DNA from: Metaruminococcus_A sp050943475
GTDB taxonomy: Bacteria > Bacillota > Clostridia > Oscillospirales > Ruminococcaceae
NCBI GenBank assembly: GCA_050943475.1
Contig: JBMNPF010000006.1
Location: 1-64,000, forward strand
Length of the DNA: 64,000 bases
Direction: 5' to 3'
Shown here: positions 24,810-33,637 of the stretch, piece by piece
Numbering within the stretch: the stretch's first letter is position 1
Layout of the letters: each line of letters starts with the position of its first letter
Position numbers and translations under genes: made by a program
Notes under the pieces: model-generated
Told to the model about the DNA's origin: nothing
Seen by the model: the letters and a program-made list of their open reading frames with translations, nothing else
Databases searched by the model: none

Positions 24810-25575
24810 ATGATGTGGGCTCCTCTAACGGCGTGAGATGGGAATAGGAGTAATAGTCCGGAAATTCCGCCCCGTATGACATATAGGTGGTCTGGAACAG
24901 GATATAGTATTCCACCGTTTTATCCCCATACTGACATATCAGGCGCAGCCCACGCATATAAGGAAGGGTACTCATGAGGCCGATGTCATGAGGCTCCCAG
25001 AGTTGGAACGAGAGAAGCTCGCTTTTCAGCTCGAACACATGGGTGTAGTTTCCCAAATAATACATGTCGTGTTCTTCGCGTTTATCATCGAGCGAGACCA
25101 CTGTGCCGTAAGGTACAGAAAGATTTTCGGCCGACATGTAGTCGATTATGGTCACAGGACTTTCCGGCTGTTCGTGAAATGAAATGGTAAACTGTGCCGG
25201 TATGACCTCTTCGGGATCCCAGTATCCGTCCCCAAGCTGGGGAAGGGAACGGAAGTTGTTCATTAAATTCATGAACCAAGCGCAGTTTCTGTCGGTTTCG
25301 CTTTCCAGCTGGCTTTCACGTATCATCGCATCGTATGGAAGCTCAAGAGTATATCCTTCAAATTCGGCTGTCACCGTGATTTTGGGAATTTCCGGGTCAA
25401 GCTGACCGTTGTAATATTCCACCAGATGGGACAGGGCTTCGGTATCGACCGAATAGGGGGTTGGCGGCGGGGGTTCCGGCTCCGGTTCCTCTTTGGGAAT
25501 GGACAGCACCGCGGCGGCCAGGCCAAGAGCCAGGAGCGCCATCGCCGAGACGGAGATGATCTGCCTTATTTTCAT
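24808..25575 (-). CDS. Exported/anchored protein of unknown function, paralog A
   Basis: 255 aa. An N-terminal signal-anchor (KIRQIISVSAMALLALGLAA) is followed by a Pro-rich spacer EPEPEPPPPTP, so the protein is probably secreted or membrane-tethered on the outside. The rest is the family core: EYYNGQLDPEIPKITVTAE, LPYDA, WFMNLMNNFRSLPQL, FTISFHEQPES, LSFQLW, MRGLRLICQYGDKTVEYYIL, HLTPLE. The core is beta-rich with conserved Trp and Tyr residues. No known domain was recognised. GGAGG precedes the ATG. It is last in a same-strand row of three paralogs, and a degraded fourth lies at 10.2-10.9 kb. Confidence 0.8.
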   Translation of the reverse strand: MKIRQIISVSAMALLALGLAAAVLSIPKEEPEPEPPPPTPYSVDTEALSHLVEYYNGQLDPEIPKITVTAEFEGYTLELPYDAMIRESQLESETDRNCAWFMNLMNNFRSLPQLGDGYWDPEEVIPAQFTISFHEQPESPVTIIDYMSAENLSVPYGTVVSLDDKREEHDMYYLGNYTHVFELKSELLSFQLWEPHDIGLMSTLPYMRGLRLICQYGDKTVEYYILFQTTYMSYGAEFPDYYSYSHLTPLEEPTS

Positions 25576-25654
25576 CTTGGAACCTCCAAAGCGTTTACGA
25601 AAAGCTGGTAGTATTCAATGATTATAGTAATCCGCCGATGTGAATGTCTTGATT

Positions 25655-26353
25655 TTATTCTTCGTCTAGCCCCTCCAATGGCGTGAGATGGGAAAGGTCT
25701 TCCCAGTAAAAATCAATATAGTCAACGCCCATATATCCGGTTTGAAACAAAATATAATATTCCACTTGTTTCCCATCAATTTCACATTCGATCCGCAGTC
25801 CCCGCACTGGGGGAGGCTGCGAACTTTGGTGAACACCATCATATAACCACAAATCGAATGAAAGTTCCTGCACCGCTTCAAAAGTGTGGATGTAGCAGTC
25901 TGCCTCTGATCTTAGGGCTTTCGCTTCTGTGGCTGCCCCATATTTATCAAATATGCCGTAGTCCTTAATGACAATTTCTCCCTCCGGCTGCTCTGCAAAC
26001 CGAATGGTCAGACGGGAGGGGGTTTCCTCTTCGAAATGATATCCGTCATACAACATCGGAAGTGACTGGATGTTGTTCATTAAATCCGCAAACCAGGTCT
26101 TGTTTTGGTCGGTCTCGGTTTCTTCCTCACCTGTACGCAGATAAGCGTCGTACGGGAGGTAACAGATGGTTTTTTCGTCATCCTCTTCGGTAATTTCAGC
26201 CGTCACCGTTATTTTCGGGATATCCGGGTCTAATTTCCCTTCGTAATAATCAATGAGCTTGTTCAGTTTTGGGTCGCCGGCCGGGGCGGAGGTGCAGGCG
26301 GAGAAGCAAAACAGAACGGCTAAGAATGCACATAAAAGTTTTCCGGTTTTCAT
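25655..26353 (-). CDS. Putative lipoprotein of unknown function, paralog B
   Basis: 232 aa. KTGKLLCAFLAVLFCFSAC ends in a lipobox (FSAC, Cys20), so this member should be lipid-anchored. The core repeats the family pattern: DYYEGKLDPDIPKITVTAE, LPYDAYLRTGEEETETDQNKTWF, DLMNNIQSLPML, LTIRFAEQPEGEIVIKDY, LSFDLW, VRGLRIECEIDGKQVEYYIL, HLTPLE. It differs from paralog A in using a lipid anchor instead of an uncleaved helix. It shares ECEIDGKQVEYYILFQT almost exactly with paralog C, suggesting B and C split most recently. Function unknown. Confidence 0.8.
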   Translation of the reverse strand: MKTGKLLCAFLAVLFCFSACTSAPAGDPKLNKLIDYYEGKLDPDIPKITVTAEITEEDDEKTICYLPYDAYLRTGEEETETDQNKTWFADLMNNIQSLPMLYDGYHFEEETPSRLTIRFAEQPEGEIVIKDYGIFDKYGAATEAKALRSEADCYIHTFEAVQELSFDLWLYDGVHQSSQPPPVRGLRIECEIDGKQVEYYILFQTGYMGVDYIDFYWEDLSHLTPLEGLDEE

Positions 26354-26411
26354 ACGGTATCCTCCAGGAATGAAGATCTGGTCTTTGTTTACGAAAACAA
26401 CATGGTTGGGT

Positions 26412-27149
26412 TTATTTTTCCACTTCTTTCAACGGTGTCAGGTGATTAAAATCAGAGTCGGAAAAAGCTTTGGTTCCGTAGTAATTTGTCTGAAACAAAA
26501 TATAATACTCGACCTGTTTTCCGTCAATTTCGCATTGAAGCAGCAGACCGCGTAGAAAAGGATGAGCGCTCATGATTTCAAGTCCTTCATACTTCCACAG
26601 GTCAAAAGAAAAGTTACTACCATCCGCGTCAAAGGTATAGGTGCGCTTTGTCCAGTATTCAAGAGTTTCTTCGGTAGCCTTCCCGTGTTCGTCCATAATA
26701 ATATAATCGGTTATTTGAATTGTTCCGGTAGGAGGTTGGTCAAAGCGTATAGTGAATCTTGTAGGCTTTTCCGTTTCATAGTAGCCATCATGCAATACCG
26801 GCAGCGACCAGAAGTTGTTCATCAGGTTTAAAAACCAGGTCTGTTCCTGATCGGCTTGGGTTTTCTCACCATTTTCGCGGAGAATTCCATCATAGGGCAA
26901 TGTGTAATCAACTGCGCAGCCGTCGCCAAACTGCCGCGCTGTAACCTTTATTCTTGGAATCTCCGGGTCAAGCTGTTCTTCATAATAGGCTACGACCTGT
27001 GACAATGGCGCAGCGTGTGCGCTCAATCCTTGGTCTGCTTCCGGCTGCGGATCGGCGGGTTCCTGGTAGAACAGCGCCAGTGCGCCTGTCACCGCAAAAA
27101 ATATACCGATTACGGCAATGGAAACAACCAATTTAGTTTTACCTTTCAC
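26412..27149 (-). CDS. Exported/anchored protein of unknown function, paralog C
   Basis: 245 aa from GTG 27149 with GGGGGG 6-7 nt upstream; the open frame upstream (to 27281) lacks a ribosome binding site. N-terminal helix KLVVSIAVIGIFFAVTGALALF anchors it in the membrane. Core: AYYEEQLDPEIPRIKVTA, LPYDGILRENGEKTQADQEQTWF, NLMNNFWSLPVL, FTIRFDQPPTGTIQITDY, FSFDLW, LRGLLLQCEIDGKQVEYYIL, FNHLTPLKE. First gene of the three-paralog row; spacings of about 60-80 nt allow co-transcription. Function unknown. Confidence 0.78.
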   Translation of the reverse strand: MKGKTKLVVSIAVIGIFFAVTGALALFYQEPADPQPEADQGLSAHAAPLSQVVAYYEEQLDPEIPRIKVTARQFGDGCAVDYTLPYDGILRENGEKTQADQEQTWFLNLMNNFWSLPVLHDGYYETEKPTRFTIRFDQPPTGTIQITDYIIMDEHGKATEETLEYWTKRTYTFDADGSNFSFDLWKYEGLEIMSAHPFLRGLLLQCEIDGKQVEYYILFQTNYYGTKAFSDSDFNHLTPLKEVEK

Positions 27150-27393
27150 TTCAATCCCCCCTGTTCCAAGCGCTTTGGGTACAACTTCAATATAAGCCCT
27201 TGCCAAAGGAAAAGCAACCGCGCGGCACTTTTTTGTAGCATTGCCCAATCCAACAGGAGCTCCCCTGTGAAAAAACACCACAAATCCGTCTGCGCGGTTG
27301 CGGTTTGAAGTACTGTTGATTACCCAAGCTGGTATATGTTTGTAAACAGCTGTCCCATGCCAAAAAATAATGCCTCAAAGTGTCGAAAGGGCG

Positions 27394-27422
27394 TTGCTTC
27401 TGATACGCAAATGTGTTAAAAT
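27394..27422 (+). promoter_or_regulatory. Promoter of the glycine riboswitch-symporter unit
   Basis: TTGCTT (27394-27399), 17-nt spacer, TAAAAT (27417-27422); transcription would start about 20 nt before the aptamer. Confidence 0.75.
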
Positions 27423-27450
27423 AATAACACTGTACCATTCTATATGGATG

Positions 27451-27547
27451 GTTCGGTGCTCTGGAGAGTCCCGTTATGGGCGCCGAAGGTGTACGGCAGG
27501 CTGGTACCTGCCTATCTCTCAGGCAAAAGGACAGAGCAAATTGAACG
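27451..27547 (+). promoter_or_regulatory. Glycine riboswitch (single aptamer)
   Basis: The gcvT-type signature is complete: GCTCTGGAGAG at 27458-27468, GGGCGCCGAAGG around 27478-27489, CTCTCAGGCAAAAGGACAGAG at 27517-27537. P1 pairs GCTCTG with CAGAGC. An outer GTTC/GAAC pair (27451-27454 with 27543-27546) fits the extra helix of singlet glycine riboswitches. A terminator follows at once, so control is probably at transcription of the downstream symporter. Confidence 0.93.
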
Positions 27548-27565
27548 CTTTTGTCTTTTCTCTGG

Positions 27566-27593
27566 AACCGAAATCTTGTATTTCGGTTTTTTT
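27566..27593 (+). terminator. Riboswitch-controlled terminator
   Basis: AACCGAAAT (27566-27574), CTTGT loop, ATTTCGGTT (27580-27588) and a T-run, between the glycine aptamer and the symporter start. It is the likely expression platform. Confidence 0.85.
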
Positions 27594-27667
27594 GTTGCCG
27601 TTTATGAGCGGCATGTGGCGGACAAATCTTGTCAGGATACGTCCGCCCAATCAACAGGAAAAGAGGA

Positions 27668-29122
27668 ATGGAAAACATGTGGGATCAACTAACAGCGGCG
27701 TTAAAATGGGTGGATGACCAGGTCTGGGGCATTCCGCTCATCGTGCTTATCCTTGCGGTAGGCATTTATCTGACCATACGGGTGCGGTGTCTCCAACTCC
27801 GCCACCTGCCGCGCGCGCTTAAATTCATGGTTAAAAATGAGGAGGGCGGCACCGGCGAGGTTTCAAGCTTTGGTGCGCTCTGTACAGCGCTTTCGGCGAC
27901 CATTGGCACCGGGAACATTGTCGGTGTGGCCACCGCGCTGGTTGCCGGCGGCCCCGGTGCCCTGTTCTGGATGTGGATTGCCGCCTTTTTTGGCATGGCA
28001 ACCAAGTACGCAGAAGGCGTACTTGCCATTAAATACCGCCACATTGATAAAGACGGCCATGTTCTGGGAGGCCCGTTTTACTACATTGAAAAGGGTATGG
28101 GTCCGAAGTGGAAATGGCTTGCCAAGGTGTTTGCCTTTTTCGGCGTCGGCGTTGGATTGTTCGGCATTGGCACCTTTACCCAGGTCAACGGAATTGCCTC
28201 GGCGGTCAATAACTTCTTTGACGCGGGCAACGGCTGGACGGTAAATCTGTTCGGCGGCACCTATTCCTGGACGGTTGTCATCACCGGCGTTATTCTCACC
28301 GTGGCGGTGGGGCTGGTGATCATCGGCGGACTGAAACGCATTGCAAATGTATCGCAGGTCATTGTGCCATTTATGTCGATTCTTTATGTGGCGTTTGCCC
28401 TGCTCCTTCTCATTTTCAACGCGGAGAAAATTCCCGGTGCGATTGCCGAAATCGTGGAAAGCGCATTCGGGTTCCGCGCGGCTGCAGGCGGCGCGCTCGG
28501 TGCGGTCATCATCGCTATGCAGAAAGGCATTGCACGCGGTATTTTTTCCAATGAGGCGGGGCTCGGTTCCGCTCCAATTGCCGCGGCAGCCGCTAAAACC
28601 AACGAACCGGTCCGCCAGGGCCTTGTATCCATGACCGGTACCTTTATTGATACCATTATCATCTGTACCATGACCGGATTGTGCATTGTTATTACCGGTT
28701 CCTGGAATCTTGGGCTGGAAGGGGTTGCCGTTACCACCAACGCCTTTCAGGCGGGGCTTCCGTTCCTGCCGGCAGAGGTCAGCTCCTTTGTTTTAATGCT
28801 TTGCCTAGTCTTTTTTGCCTTTACCACCATCCTCGGCTGGGATTATTACAGCGAACGCTGCCTGGAATACCTGGTGAACGGCCGTCGCAAGGTTGTTTCG
28901 GTCTATCGCTGGATTTATATTCTCGCCATCTTCATTGGCCCGTATATGACAGTGGAGGCGGTTTGGGTCATTGCCGATATTTTCAACGGCCTTATGGCAC
29001 TGCCGAACCTGGTCGCCCTTATTTTCCTCAGTGGTGTGATTGCACGGGAGACAAAACGCTATTTTTCCAAGGAGAAAGAACTCCGTCGGATGGAGAAATG
29101 CAATTTACCGCAGCCGGAGTAA
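27668..29122 (+). CDS. Sodium:alanine/glycine symporter (AGCS family)
   Basis: 484 aa from ATG 27668 (AGGA 8 nt upstream; ATG 27677 is an equally good alternative). About 10-11 membrane segments. Family signatures include LSATIGTGNIVGVATALVAGGPGALFWMW, KYAEGVLAIKYR and GGPFYYIEKGMG in the first half, and RGIFSNEAGLGSAPIAAAAA in the middle. It imports glycine or alanine with Na+. A glycine riboswitch with terminator controls it, matching glycine as substrate. A bidirectional terminator lies 290 nt downstream. Confidence 0.95.
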   Translation: MENMWDQLTAALKWVDDQVWGIPLIVLILAVGIYLTIRVRCLQLRHLPRALKFMVKNEEGGTGEVSSFGALCTALSATIGTGNIVGVATALVAGGPGALFWMWIAAFFGMATKYAEGVLAIKYRHIDKDGHVLGGPFYYIEKGMGPKWKWLAKVFAFFGVGVGLFGIGTFTQVNGIASAVNNFFDAGNGWTVNLFGGTYSWTVVITGVILTVAVGLVIIGGLKRIANVSQVIVPFMSILYVAFALLLLIFNAEKIPGAIAEIVESAFGFRAAAGGALGAVIIAMQKGIARGIFSNEAGLGSAPIAAAAAKTNEPVRQGLVSMTGTFIDTIIICTMTGLCIVITGSWNLGLEGVAVTTNAFQAGLPFLPAEVSSFVLMLCLVFFAFTTILGWDYYSERCLEYLVNGRRKVVSVYRWIYILAIFIGPYMTVEAVWVIADIFNGLMALPNLVALIFLSGVIARETKRYFSKEKELRRMEKCNLPQPE

Positions 29123-29414
29123 AAAAGCGTTCAAGTGTTTTTATCGAATGCGCATCCATTCACTTCCTTTGGCGGTTTAAAAAATTTTGGCGATAACTAC
29201 TTTTTTAACGTAAGGCAGCAAATTTCTGAGTTCGCTGTGTTGTATGGTGACCGCCTTTCAAGGGAACAGCGGGACTATGTCAGCCTGTTTACAGAACCGC
29301 GCCACTGTCTGAAAAAGGCGTTTTACCCGCACAAATATCGTTCTTGTTTGACGAATTGGCCCTGCGCTGTGTGTATTTGTTGGGAAAACGGTAGGGATTT
29401 TAAGTTGAATTGAT
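29123..29414. other. Intergenic region after the symporter
   Basis: About 290 nt with no supported gene. An open frame of 92 codons exists (29135-29413), but it has no ribosome binding site and no recognisable sequence. Confidence 0.4.
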
Positions 29415-29455
29415 AAACCAAAAAGCCACCCTTTTATAGGGTGGCTTTTTGGTTT
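29415..29455. terminator. Bidirectional terminator, symporter / V-ATPase operon
   Basis: A perfect 17-bp stem AAACCAAAAAGCCACCC (29415-29431)/GGGTGGCTTTTTGGTTT (29439-29455) between convergent transcripts. Confidence 0.95.
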
Positions 29456-29459
29456 GATT

Positions 29460-30122
29460 TTAAAAACCGCGTTCACTGTAATGGTGCGCCTGTTCCAGCA
29501 TCATGTCCTTAACCTTCATCAGCCGGACCTGGGTGCTGCGTTCATTTTCATCCAGCTTCATGGTAATAAACTTGATGTTCCGCTGCGTCTCCGGAATGAT
29601 GACGTGCTCCAGCGCGTTGACCCGCCGTCTGGTTTTTTCAATTTCCGCCGCCATGAGCTGGCAGGTCTTTTCGCGCTCGGCAAGGGCCAGCAGATCCGGC
29701 AGGATGTCCGCAAGTGATTTAACAGCTCCGTCCAGATCGCTTGAGGTAAACGCAAATCCATAAGAATAAATGTCGTTGGGATCCGCCGTCCGTGTTTTGT
29801 ATTCAAAGACCGGGATATCCACACTCATGACGTTTTTCTTTCCGCCCTCCAGCGTGACCTCCTGCTTGGGGGCCATCAGCGCCGTGTTGAGAATTTCCTC
29901 CGACATACCCGCTTTGGCAATGACAAAGTTCTTGTTTGCCGCGTGTATGCCAGCCTCTACCTTTTCGCGCAGGGCCATATTTTCCCGGACAAGGGTTAAA
30001 AATTGGCGCATCAGTTCGTCGCGTTTGTCTTTTAACAGTTTATGCCCCTTGGTGGCGGTGACCAGTTTTTTTTTCAACCGGGTCAGCTCCATCCGGGTGG
30101 GGTTTACCTGTGTTGACGCCAT
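29460..30122 (-). CDS. ntpD: V-type ATP synthase subunit D
   Basis: 220 aa, normal length. The N-terminal NPTRMELTRLKKKLVTATKGHKLLKDKRDELM and the C-terminal RRRVNALEHVIIPETQRNIKFITMKLDENER are hallmark sequences of subunit D. These two long helices form the central rotor shaft that turns inside the A3B3 head. Last gene of the operon, 33 nt after ntpB, ending at a strong terminator. Confidence 0.97.
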   Translation of the reverse strand: MASTQVNPTRMELTRLKKKLVTATKGHKLLKDKRDELMRQFLTLVRENMALREKVEAGIHAANKNFVIAKAGMSEEILNTALMAPKQEVTLEGGKKNVMSVDIPVFEYKTRTADPNDIYSYGFAFTSSDLDGAVKSLADILPDLLALAEREKTCQLMAAEIEKTRRRVNALEHVIIPETQRNIKFITMKLDENERSTQVRLMKVKDMMLEQAHHYSERGF

Positions 30123-30155
30123 TGGGATCCACCTCTTTCCGTACCGGGAATCCGG

Positions 30156-31529
30156 TTAAAATTTGCCGTAGTATTCGTCGAGGAATTTGTCGTTAATCCG
30201 TTTGAGTTCGCTCCTCGGCAGAATGGAAAGCAGTCTCCAGCCAATGGTGAGCGTTTCCTCGATGTCCCGGTTGGTCAGGTAGCCCTGTGAGACGTATTCG
30301 TTTTCAAAAGCGTCTGCGAACTTGGCATAGATTAAGTCAATGTCGGACAGCGCCGCTTCGCCGAGGATGACCATCAGCTCTTTCGCCTCTTTGCCGCGGG
30401 CATAGGCCGCAAAAAGCTGGTTCATGGTATTTGCATGGTCGGCGCGGGTTTTTCCTTCGCCAATGCCCTTATCCTTCAAACGGGAAAGGGAGGGGAGTAC
30501 GTCAATCGGCGGCGTAATGCCCTTGCGGTACAGCTCGCGGCTCAAAATAATCTGCCCCTCGGTGATGTATCCGGTCAGGTCGGGAATCGGGTGGGTCTTG
30601 TCGTCCTCCGGCATGGTGAGGATGGGAATCATGGTAATGCTTCCGTTTTTGCCCTTCTGCCGTCCGGCGCGCTCGTAAAGCGAGGCGAGGTCGGTGTACA
30701 TATAACCCGGATAGCCGCGCCGCCCTGGAACTTCCTTGCGTGCCGCCGAGATTTCGCGCAGGGCGTCCGCATAGTTGGTGATGTCGGTAAGGATGACGAG
30801 CACGTGCATCCCTTTTTCAAACGCCAGATATTCCGCCGTTGTCAGCGCCATACGCGGCGTCGAAATACGTTCGACCGCCGGATCGTTCGCGAGGTTGACA
30901 AACAAAACGGTCCGGTCGATGGCCCCGGTCTCCCGGAAACTCTCGATGAAGAAGTTGGATTCCTCAAAGGTAATGCCCATTGCGGCAAAGACAACCGCAA
31001 AGGATTCCCCGGTGCCCAGGACCTTTGCCTGCCTGGCAATCTGCGCCGCTAGGTTCGCGTGCGGCAGACCGGAGGCCGAGAAAATCGGCAGCTTCTGGCC
31101 GCGCACCAACGTATTCAGCCCGTCAATGGCGGAAATACCAGTCTGGATAAATTCCTCCGGGTAATTGCGCGCCGCCGGATTCATCGGCAGGCCGTTGATG
31201 TCCCGCCGTTCCTCCGGCAGAATGTCCGGCCCGTCGTCGATAGGCCGCCCGAGTCCGTCAAAGACGCGGCCCAGCATGTCCTCGGAAACCCCCAGCTCCA
31301 TGCTGCGCCCCAAAAAGCGCACCTTGCTGTCTGAGAGGTTAATACCGGTCGAGCTTTCAAAGAGCTGTACCAGCGCGTTGCTGCCGTCAATCTCCAGCAC
31401 CTTGCAGCGGCGCACCTCGCCGTTTGCAAGCTCAATTTCGCCCAGTTCGTCGTAGTGCACGCCGGTGACCTCGCGCACCAGCATCAGAGGGCCTGCAACT
31501 TCCTGTATGGTACGGTATTCCTTTGGCAT
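30156..31529 (-). CDS. ntpB: V-type ATP synthase subunit B
   Basis: 457 aa from ATG 31529 (AAAGGAGG upstream). Regulatory, non-catalytic nucleotide-binding subunit: it has the ATPase fold with FSASGLPHANLAAQIARQ instead of a Walker A, as expected. PGRRGYPGYMYTDLASLYERAGR and GSITMIPILTMPEDDKTHPIPDLTGYI are conserved blocks. It alternates with subunit A in the head. Begins one nucleotide after the ntpA stop. Confidence 0.97.
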   Translation of the reverse strand: MPKEYRTIQEVAGPLMLVREVTGVHYDELGEIELANGEVRRCKVLEIDGSNALVQLFESSTGINLSDSKVRFLGRSMELGVSEDMLGRVFDGLGRPIDDGPDILPEERRDINGLPMNPAARNYPEEFIQTGISAIDGLNTLVRGQKLPIFSASGLPHANLAAQIARQAKVLGTGESFAVVFAAMGITFEESNFFIESFRETGAIDRTVLFVNLANDPAVERISTPRMALTTAEYLAFEKGMHVLVILTDITNYADALREISAARKEVPGRRGYPGYMYTDLASLYERAGRQKGKNGSITMIPILTMPEDDKTHPIPDLTGYITEGQIILSRELYRKGITPPIDVLPSLSRLKDKGIGEGKTRADHANTMNQLFAAYARGKEAKELMVILGEAALSDIDLIYAKFADAFENEYVSQGYLTNRDIEETLTIGWRLLSILPRSELKRINDKFLDEYYGKF

Positions 31530-31530
31530 A

Positions 31531-33297
31531 TTACAAGCCCTCCTTTCCAATCAGATTGCCAATTTCCACATTCAGTTCGCTGTGGATTTTTTCATATTCC
31601 TGTTCCACTTGTTCATTTGGCGTGTACTTGTAGCGCCCAATGCGCTCGCGTACATCCATCCTGATAATATCGTTGATATTTGCCCCCTGATTCAGTGCGT
31701 CAAGTGAAAGTTCATAGAACGCAATGACCAGCTCACTCATCCGGTATTGCTTTGCCAGTGAAGTATAGGTGTCAATTTCGTGGAACGAATCCTGGTGGAG
31801 AAAGTCTTCGCGAATGGAGCGCGCTGCTTCCATTTTGAGGCGATCGTAATTGGACAGGGCGTCCATGCCGACCATCTTGACAATCTCCTCCAACTCGGAT
31901 TCTTCCTGCAACAGACGCATTAACTTCTGGCGGTTTTTCATCCAGTCGGGTGCAACTGTTTCGTTGAACCATTTTTCCATGCTGTCCAGGTAGAGGGAGT
32001 AGCTGTTGAGCCAGTTGATGGCGGGGAAGTGCCGCTTGTATGCAAGCGCCGAATCCAGCCCCCAGAATACCTTGACGATGCGCAGTGTCGCCTGTGAAAC
32101 CGGCTCCGAAATATCACCGCCCGGAGGTGAAACCGCCCCGATAACCGAAAGCGCACCCTCACGCCCCTCTTTGCCGAGCGAGATGACGTAACCCGCGCGC
32201 TCGTAGAACTGCGCCAGACGGCTGCCGAGGTAAGCGGGATACCCCTCTTCGCCCGGCATTTCCTCCAGGCGGCCGGACATCTCGCGCAGCGCCTCTGCCC
32301 AACGGGAGGTTGAATCCGCCATCAGTGCAACAGAATATCCCATGTCGCGAAAATACTCAGCAATGGTGATGCCGGTGTAAATGGACGCCTCACGCGCCGC
32401 AACCGGCATATCCGAGGTGTTTGCAATGAGTACGGTACGCTGCATGAGCGATTGGCCGGTTTTCGGGTCCTTCAGCGCCGGGAACTCGTTGAGAACGTCG
32501 GTCATCTCGTTGCCGCGCTCCCCGCAGCCAATATAAACGACAATATCCGCCTCCGACCATTTTGCAAGCTGGTGCTGAATAACCGTCTTGCCGCTTCCAA
32601 ACGGGCCCGGCACCGCCGCAACGCCGCCTTTGGCAATGGGGAAGAAGGTGTCAATGGTTCGCTGCCCGGTGACAAGCGGCATAATGGGCGGCAGCTTTTT
32701 CTGGTAGGGTCGCCCTTTGCGGACCGGCCAACGCTGTACCATTGTGAGGGGGATTTCACCGCTTGCGGTATCCAATACCGCCACGGTCTCCTCTATGGTG
32801 AATTCTCCTTCTTTAATTTCCTTTACGGTGCCTTTTATCCCCACCGGCACCATAATTTTATGTTCGACTACAATGGTTTCCTGCACAGTGCCGATGATGT
32901 CGCCGCCCTCCACCTCGTCGCCAGTCTGTACCGTGGGATGAAATTCCCATTTCAGATCGCGCCGCAGGGAGGGGACCTCAACACCGCGCTTCAGATTGTT
33001 GCCGGATACCTGCATAATGGCGTCCAGCGGGCGCTGAATACCGTCGTAAATACTTGCGATAAGCCCCGGCCCAAGTTCCACCGAAAGCGGAACTCCTGTG
33101 GATTCCACCGGTTCGCCCGGCCCAAGCCCGGAGGTTTCTTCATAAACCTGTACCGAGGCCTCATCCCCGTGCATTTCAATAATTTCGCCGATGAGCCGCT
33201 GGTTGCTGACGCGCACAACGTCAAACATATTTGCGTCGCGCATGCCCTTTGCAATAACCAGCGGGCCTGCTACCTTTTTAATCGTTCCCTTGCTCAC
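31531..33297 (-). CDS. ntpA: V-type ATP synthase catalytic subunit A
   Basis: 588 aa from GTG 33297 (SKGTIKKVAGPLVIAKGM), which matches the family N-terminus; an ATG 24 nt earlier would add an atypical extension. Walker A is GPFGSGKT at 231-238. The inserted non-homologous region specific to V/A-type A subunits lies about 110-190. SDSTSRWAEALREMSGRLEEMPGEEGYPAYL-type sequence forms the catalytic and arginine-rich region. It hydrolyses (or makes) ATP at the head. The start overlaps the 3' end of the preceding F-type subunit gene by 20 nt. Confidence 0.97.
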   Translation of the reverse strand: MSKGTIKKVAGPLVIAKGMRDANMFDVVRVSNQRLIGEIIEMHGDEASVQVYEETSGLGPGEPVESTGVPLSVELGPGLIASIYDGIQRPLDAIMQVSGNNLKRGVEVPSLRRDLKWEFHPTVQTGDEVEGGDIIGTVQETIVVEHKIMVPVGIKGTVKEIKEGEFTIEETVAVLDTASGEIPLTMVQRWPVRKGRPYQKKLPPIMPLVTGQRTIDTFFPIAKGGVAAVPGPFGSGKTVIQHQLAKWSEADIVVYIGCGERGNEMTDVLNEFPALKDPKTGQSLMQRTVLIANTSDMPVAAREASIYTGITIAEYFRDMGYSVALMADSTSRWAEALREMSGRLEEMPGEEGYPAYLGSRLAQFYERAGYVISLGKEGREGALSVIGAVSPPGGDISEPVSQATLRIVKVFWGLDSALAYKRHFPAINWLNSYSLYLDSMEKWFNETVAPDWMKNRQKLMRLLQEESELEEIVKMVGMDALSNYDRLKMEAARSIREDFLHQDSFHEIDTYTSLAKQYRMSELVIAFYELSLDALNQGANINDIIRMDVRERIGRYKYTPNEQVEQEYEKIHSELNVEIGNLIGKEGL

Positions 33298-33637
33298 TGG
33301 AACGGCCACCGCCTTTCTCATTTCCGCCGAACAGGATATCGGAACCAACCGCCTGTTCCACCGTTTTTTTCACCTGTGCAATCCCTTCGCCGGTGTTTCC
33401 GGAAATTCCCGGAATTAATACAACTGCCGGGAGAAGCTGCTCCCGGTAATACTCCACTTCCTGTTTGAGTTCTGCTGCCAGCGCCTCGGTCAGGTAAATG
33501 ATACCGTAACCGGTTTGGGCAAGCTGATGCAGAATATCGCCGGCCTGCTTTGCGTCGGCAACCGGAAATGTATCAAGCCCCAGGGCGGCAAATCCGTAAA
33601 TGCTGTCATGATCGCCTATCACCGCTATTTTATACAT
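33278..33637 (-). CDS. ntpG: V-type ATP synthase subunit F (NtpG)
   Basis: 119 aa. MYKIAVIGDHDSIYGFAALGLDTFPV and the central GIIYLTEALA are typical of the small Rossmann-like rotor subunit F, which binds subunit D. The C-terminal LIPGISGNTGEGIAQVKKTVEQAVG is also conserved. It overlaps the end of ntpC by 8 nt and the start of ntpA by 20 nt, indicating tight translational coupling. The last 10 residues (EKGGGRSSEQGND) lie in the overlap and look unconstrained. Confidence 0.93.
   Translation of the reverse strand: MYKIAVIGDHDSIYGFAALGLDTFPVADAKQAGDILHQLAQTGYGIIYLTEALAAELKQEVEYYREQLLPAVVLIPGISGNTGEGIAQVKKTVEQAVGSDILFGGNEKGGGRSSEQGND

Noticed and set aside
29135..29413. 92-codon plus-strand frame after the symporter
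   Set aside because: No RBS, odd composition, and it ends inside the run-up to the bidirectional terminator.
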